From Mycolicibacterium senegalense (GTDB lineage Bacteria > Actinomycetota > Actinomycetes > Mycobacteriales > Mycobacteriaceae): a DNA stretch of 64,000 bases. Both the position numbers and the translations under genes were made by a program. The first letter of the stretch is position 1, and every line of letters begins with the position of its first letter. Location: assembly GCF_019645875.1 (NCBI RefSeq), contig NZ_CP081000.1, positions 496,001 to 560,000 of the forward strand, given 5' to 3'. The notes under the pieces were generated by a model. The model saw nothing but the letters and a program-made list of their open reading frames with translations, searched no databases and was not told where the DNA came from. Positions 61,782 to 64,000 of this stretch are shown in pieces.

Positions 61782-62519
61782 GTGAGCGGACGGCGAGAGA
61801 ACGCCAAGAAGGATCTGATCTTCATCGGGGGCCTCGTCGTCATCGGCGCCGCATTGATCGCCTATCTGGTGATACGCCCCGGCGATGACGCTGCATCCGC
61901 GCAACCCGCTGCAGCGCCGTCGGCGACGTCGCAGACAACCGATGCCGAAGCGGGTGCCGCGGGAAGCCATCCTCCGGTCGAACGCCGCCAGGCCGGCGAT
62001 CCGCTGGCGCTGGGGAATGCCGATGCGCCCGTGGCGCTGGTGGTCTTCTCCGACTTTCGCTGCCCGTTCTGCGCCAAGTTCAGCCGCGACACCGAGCCCG
62101 AACTGGTGAAACGCTACGTCGATGGCGGTCAACTACGCATCGAGTGGCGCGACTTTCCGATCTTCGGGTCGCAGTCGATGGCCGCGGCGCGTGCCGGCCG
62201 CGCAGCCGCCGAGCAGGGCAAGTTCTGGGAGTTCAGCCGGTCGGTCTACGCAGCCGCGCCGGAACGGTCGAAGGCGGAGCTGACGGACGAGAACCTGATC
62301 GGTTTCGCAAGACAGGCCGGTGTACCCGACATCGGTCGATTCACCGAAGGGATGCGCGGTGACTGCTTCGACGCCGCCATCAACGCCGACTTGGCGCAGG
62401 GTACCGGGATCGGTGTTCCCAGCACCCCGGCCTTCCTGATCAATGACGTACCTCTGCTCGGCGCGCAGCCCACCGAGGACTTCGTGCGAGCGATCGACGG
62501 GGCACTGGCCAAGCGATGA
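61782..62519 (+). CDS. DsbA-like thiol-disulfide oxidoreductase, membrane-anchored
   Basis: 245 residues from GTG at 61782, 6 nt after GGAGG; GTG 61779 is also possible. It has an N-terminal signal-anchor (LIFIGGLVVIGAALIAYLVI), a Ala/Pro-rich linker, then a thioredoxin fold with active site FSDFRCPFCAKFSRDTE (CPFC) and the cis-Pro loop GVPSTPAFLIND. It acts outside the membrane in disulfide formation or reduction. Its stop overlaps the CcdA-like start (ATGA), so electrons are probably relayed between the two. Confidence 0.92.
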   Translation: MSGRRENAKKDLIFIGGLVVIGAALIAYLVIRPGDDAASAQPAAAPSATSQTTDAEAGAAGSHPPVERRQAGDPLALGNADAPVALVVFSDFRCPFCAKFSRDTEPELVKRYVDGGQLRIEWRDFPIFGSQSMAAARAGRAAAEQGKFWEFSRSVYAAAPERSKAELTDENLIGFARQAGVPDIGRFTEGMRGDCFDAAINADLAQGTGIGVPSTPAFLINDVPLLGAQPTEDFVRAIDGALAKR

Positions 62520-63355
62520 GCGGCGTCGGTCTGCTCGGAGCCTTCCTGGGAGGGTTGGCCTCGCTGCTCAGCCCGTGTTCGGCCCTGCTCCTGCCGTCGT
62601 TCTTCGCCTACGCCTTCGACCGGACCCGCCTGCTGATCCTGCGCACCTTCGCTTTCTGGGTCGGCCTGTGTGTGGTGCTGGTGCCGCTGGGTGCCGGAGT
62701 CGGGGCGCTGGGCAGCGTCGTCACGCGCTATCGCAGCGAGGTCACCGTAATCGGCGGTCTAGTGCTCGTCGGTTTCGGTCTGATGACCTTGCTGGGCAAG
62801 GGATTCGGCCTGTCGGGCATGCAACGGATGACGGCCCGGATCAAAATCTCCGGCACCGTCTCGGTGCTCGCGTTGGGAGCGGTCTATGGCCTGGCCGGGT
62901 TCTGCGCAGGTCCGCTGCTGGGAGCGGTGCTGACCATGTCGGCAATGGGTGCCGACCCGGTCTACGGGGCGCTGCTGATGGCGGTCTACGCCCTCGGCAT
63001 GGCGACACCGTTGTTCCTGCTGGCTTGGATGTGGGACCGCTTCACGTTGTCCCGACGCGGCTGGTTGCGAGGGCGCCCCGTGCGTGTGGGTCCGATCGAG
63101 ACCCACACCACCTCGCTACTCACCGGGGCGATGTTCGTGGCACTGGGGGCGGTCTTCCTGCTCACCGACGGCACTGCGAATCTCGGCGGTGTGCTGTCCG
63201 TCGACGCCCAGTACGACCTGCAGGTTTGGCTGGGCCGGCTGTCTTCGGCGGTCAGCGACCCGGTGCTGCTCCTGGGTGTCGTGGCGGTGCTCATCGCGTG
63301 GAGGTCAATTCGGTTGTGGCGGAAGCGGGCAGCGAGCGAGAGCGCGCAGCGATGA
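62516..63355 (+). CDS. CcdA/DsbD-like membrane thiol electron transporter
   Basis: 279 residues with about six to seven membrane helices. The two conserved Cys lie in helices: LASLLSPCSALLLPSFFAYA and VYGLAGFCAGPLLGAVLTMS. It carries reducing equivalents from cytosolic thioredoxin across the membrane. The adjacent DsbA-like protein is the likely partner. No cytochrome c biogenesis genes are near, so a general thiol-redox or envelope role is preferred. Confidence 0.9.
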   Translation: MSGVGLLGAFLGGLASLLSPCSALLLPSFFAYAFDRTRLLILRTFAFWVGLCVVLVPLGAGVGALGSVVTRYRSEVTVIGGLVLVGFGLMTLLGKGFGLSGMQRMTARIKISGTVSVLALGAVYGLAGFCAGPLLGAVLTMSAMGADPVYGALLMAVYALGMATPLFLLAWMWDRFTLSRRGWLRGRPVRVGPIETHTTSLLTGAMFVALGAVFLLTDGTANLGGVLSVDAQYDLQVWLGRLSSAVSDPVLLLGVVAVLIAWRSIRLWRKRAASESAQR

Positions 63356-63364
63356 GAAGAGAAG

Positions 63365-63383
63365 CTACTATCGCGCTAAGTAG
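63365..63383. promoter_or_regulatory. BlaI-box candidate upstream of blaI
   Basis: CTACT-N9-AGTAG inverted repeat about 60 bp before the blaI start, consistent with autoregulation. The spacing and half-site differ somewhat from the palindrome at 61732. Confidence 0.5.
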
Positions 63384-63440
63384 GTTCGATACCCGAGACC
63401 ACGAAACGACGACGACGCACCCCTGCGGGCGGTAACGGAT

Positions 63441-63815
63441 ATGGGAATTAAAGGCTTTGGCGATCTCGAAGCTGTGGTGATGGAAGTGCTGTGGTCACGT
63501 GAGGAGCCCTCCACGGTTCGCAGCGTGCACGACGAGCTCGTCACCTTGCGTCAGATCGCCTACACCACGGTCATGTCGACCATGGACAACCTGTTCCGAA
63601 AAGGTTGGCTGCAGCGGGAGAAGGTAGGTCTGGCCTACAGCTATCGCCCGGTGATGACGCGCGAAGAGCATTCCGCCCAGCTGATGCGCACTGTGTTCGA
63701 ATCCGGCGGCGACAGCGAGCTCATCCTCAACTTCTTCCTCGAGCAGATCGTCGACGACGACTCGCAGAAGCTCCGACAGGCACTCAGACGGTTCACCGAG
63801 GAGCAGCCACGATGA
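63441..63815 (+). CDS. blaI: BlaI/MecI-family repressor
   Basis: 124 residues. The winged helix is FGDLEAVVMEVLWSREEPST then IAYTTVMSTMDNLFRKGWLQ. The C-terminal dimerisation part (LILNFFLEQIVDDDSQKLRQ) follows. It represses beta-lactam-responsive genes until cleaved through the BlaR protease. The stop overlaps the BlaR start by 4 bp. Confidence 0.93.
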   Translation: MGIKGFGDLEAVVMEVLWSREEPSTVRSVHDELVTLRQIAYTTVMSTMDNLFRKGWLQREKVGLAYSYRPVMTREEHSAQLMRTVFESGGDSELILNFFLEQIVDDDSQKLRQALRRFTEEQPR

Positions 63816-64000
63816 ACGCGGTTACGTTTCTGCTCGTCTACGCGATGGTTTTGAGCTGGCTGGCGCCGGTACTGTTCACCGGCTCGATCTCGGCCAACGT
63901 ACATCCCCGACTGTCGGTCGCGGGCTGGCTCGTGGTCGTCGCAACCGCGTCATTCGCCTGGGTGGCGGCTTTGGTGATCCTGATCGTCGGGGCCGCTCAC
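63812..64000 (+). CDS. BlaR1/M56-family membrane metallopeptidase, N-terminal part
   Basis: The first 63 residues are visible, starting MNAVTFLLVYAMVLSWLAPV. There are two membrane helices, the second being AGWLVVVATASFAWVAALVI. The gene runs off the window, so the HExxH motif is not seen. The identification rests on the helix layout and coupling to blaI. Confidence 0.75.
   Translation, partial: MNAVTFLLVYAMVLSWLAPVLFTGSISANVHPRLSVAGWLVVVATASFAWVAALVILIVGAAH

Overview
The window looks like chromosomal DNA from a mycobacterium, most likely a fast-growing Mycolicibacterium-type species. It is uniformly GC-rich. It carries a mycothiol-dependent formaldehyde dehydrogenase (mscR), an EspC-like / alpha-beta hydrolase / lipoprotein trio resembling M. 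tuberculosis Rv2798c-Rv2797c-lppV, an L,D-transpeptidase, a BlaI/BlaR pair and small acidic proteins typical of the genus. I saw no rRNA, tRNA, CRISPR array or prophage. The only mobile element is one IS110-family transposase.

Region by region: (1) 1-900 is the 3' end of mmsA followed by a malonate-semialdehyde-decarboxylase-like tautomerase. (2) 1.2-2.6 kb is the IS110 element. (3) 2.9-14.5 kb is an oxidoreductase/hydrolase cluster around a large LuxR-type (LAL) regulator. It holds an aldehyde dehydrogenase, an HD protein, an RclA-like flavoenzyme, two alpha/beta hydrolases, an SDR, an NmrA-like protein and a YhdH-type reductase. A repeated 18-bp motif lies upstream of four of these genes. 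(4) 14.8-17.4 kb is a zinc-type ABC importer behind a Zur/Fur-like palindrome. (5) 17.6-21.8 kb holds a haem-oxygenase-like di-iron protein, a CDGSH protein, a methyltransferase and a large catalase.

(6) 22.2-47.6 kb is the most interesting part. It looks like a catabolic island for an amine or N-containing compound. A leftward run (pdxS, class III aminotransferase, PuuD-like hydrolase, aldehyde dehydrogenase, small protein, mscR, metallo-beta-lactamase) diverges from a rightward run (phosphotriesterase-like hydrolase, glutamine-synthetase-like ligase, APC permease, GntR). Next to them are an FprA/XplB-like reductase, a stand-alone flavodoxin, a second APC permease, a cytochrome P450 and a cupin. 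Together they give the ligase, aldehyde dehydrogenase, hydrolase, aminotransferase and permease of a Puu-type gamma-glutamyl pathway. No flavin amine oxidase is present, and a flavodoxin-driven P450 sits where that oxidation step is needed. The reductase + flavodoxin + P450 set resembles an unfused version of the RDX-degrading XplB/XplA system. Alanine dehydrogenase and pyruvate carboxylase follow and could recycle alanine and pyruvate from transamination. Two paralogous TetR genes, each divergent from a paralogous permease locus, share a GCGAC-N4-GTCGC operator.

(7) 47.6-53.2 kb is an operon of PrpD-like, isocitrate-lyase/PEP-mutase-like, LeuC-like, LeuD-like and PEBP genes, divergent from an IclR regulator with a perfect palindrome between them. 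This suggests a branched C5-C6 dicarboxylate route. (8) 53.1-64 kb holds a two-component system divergent from a small exported repeat protein, the EspC-like operon, small proteins, a long GAPDH, an L,D-transpeptidase divergent from DsbA-like/CcdA-like genes across a BlaI-like palindrome, and finally blaI and the start of a BlaR/M56 peptidase.

Functions are assigned by reading motifs and remembered family features. No database search was run.
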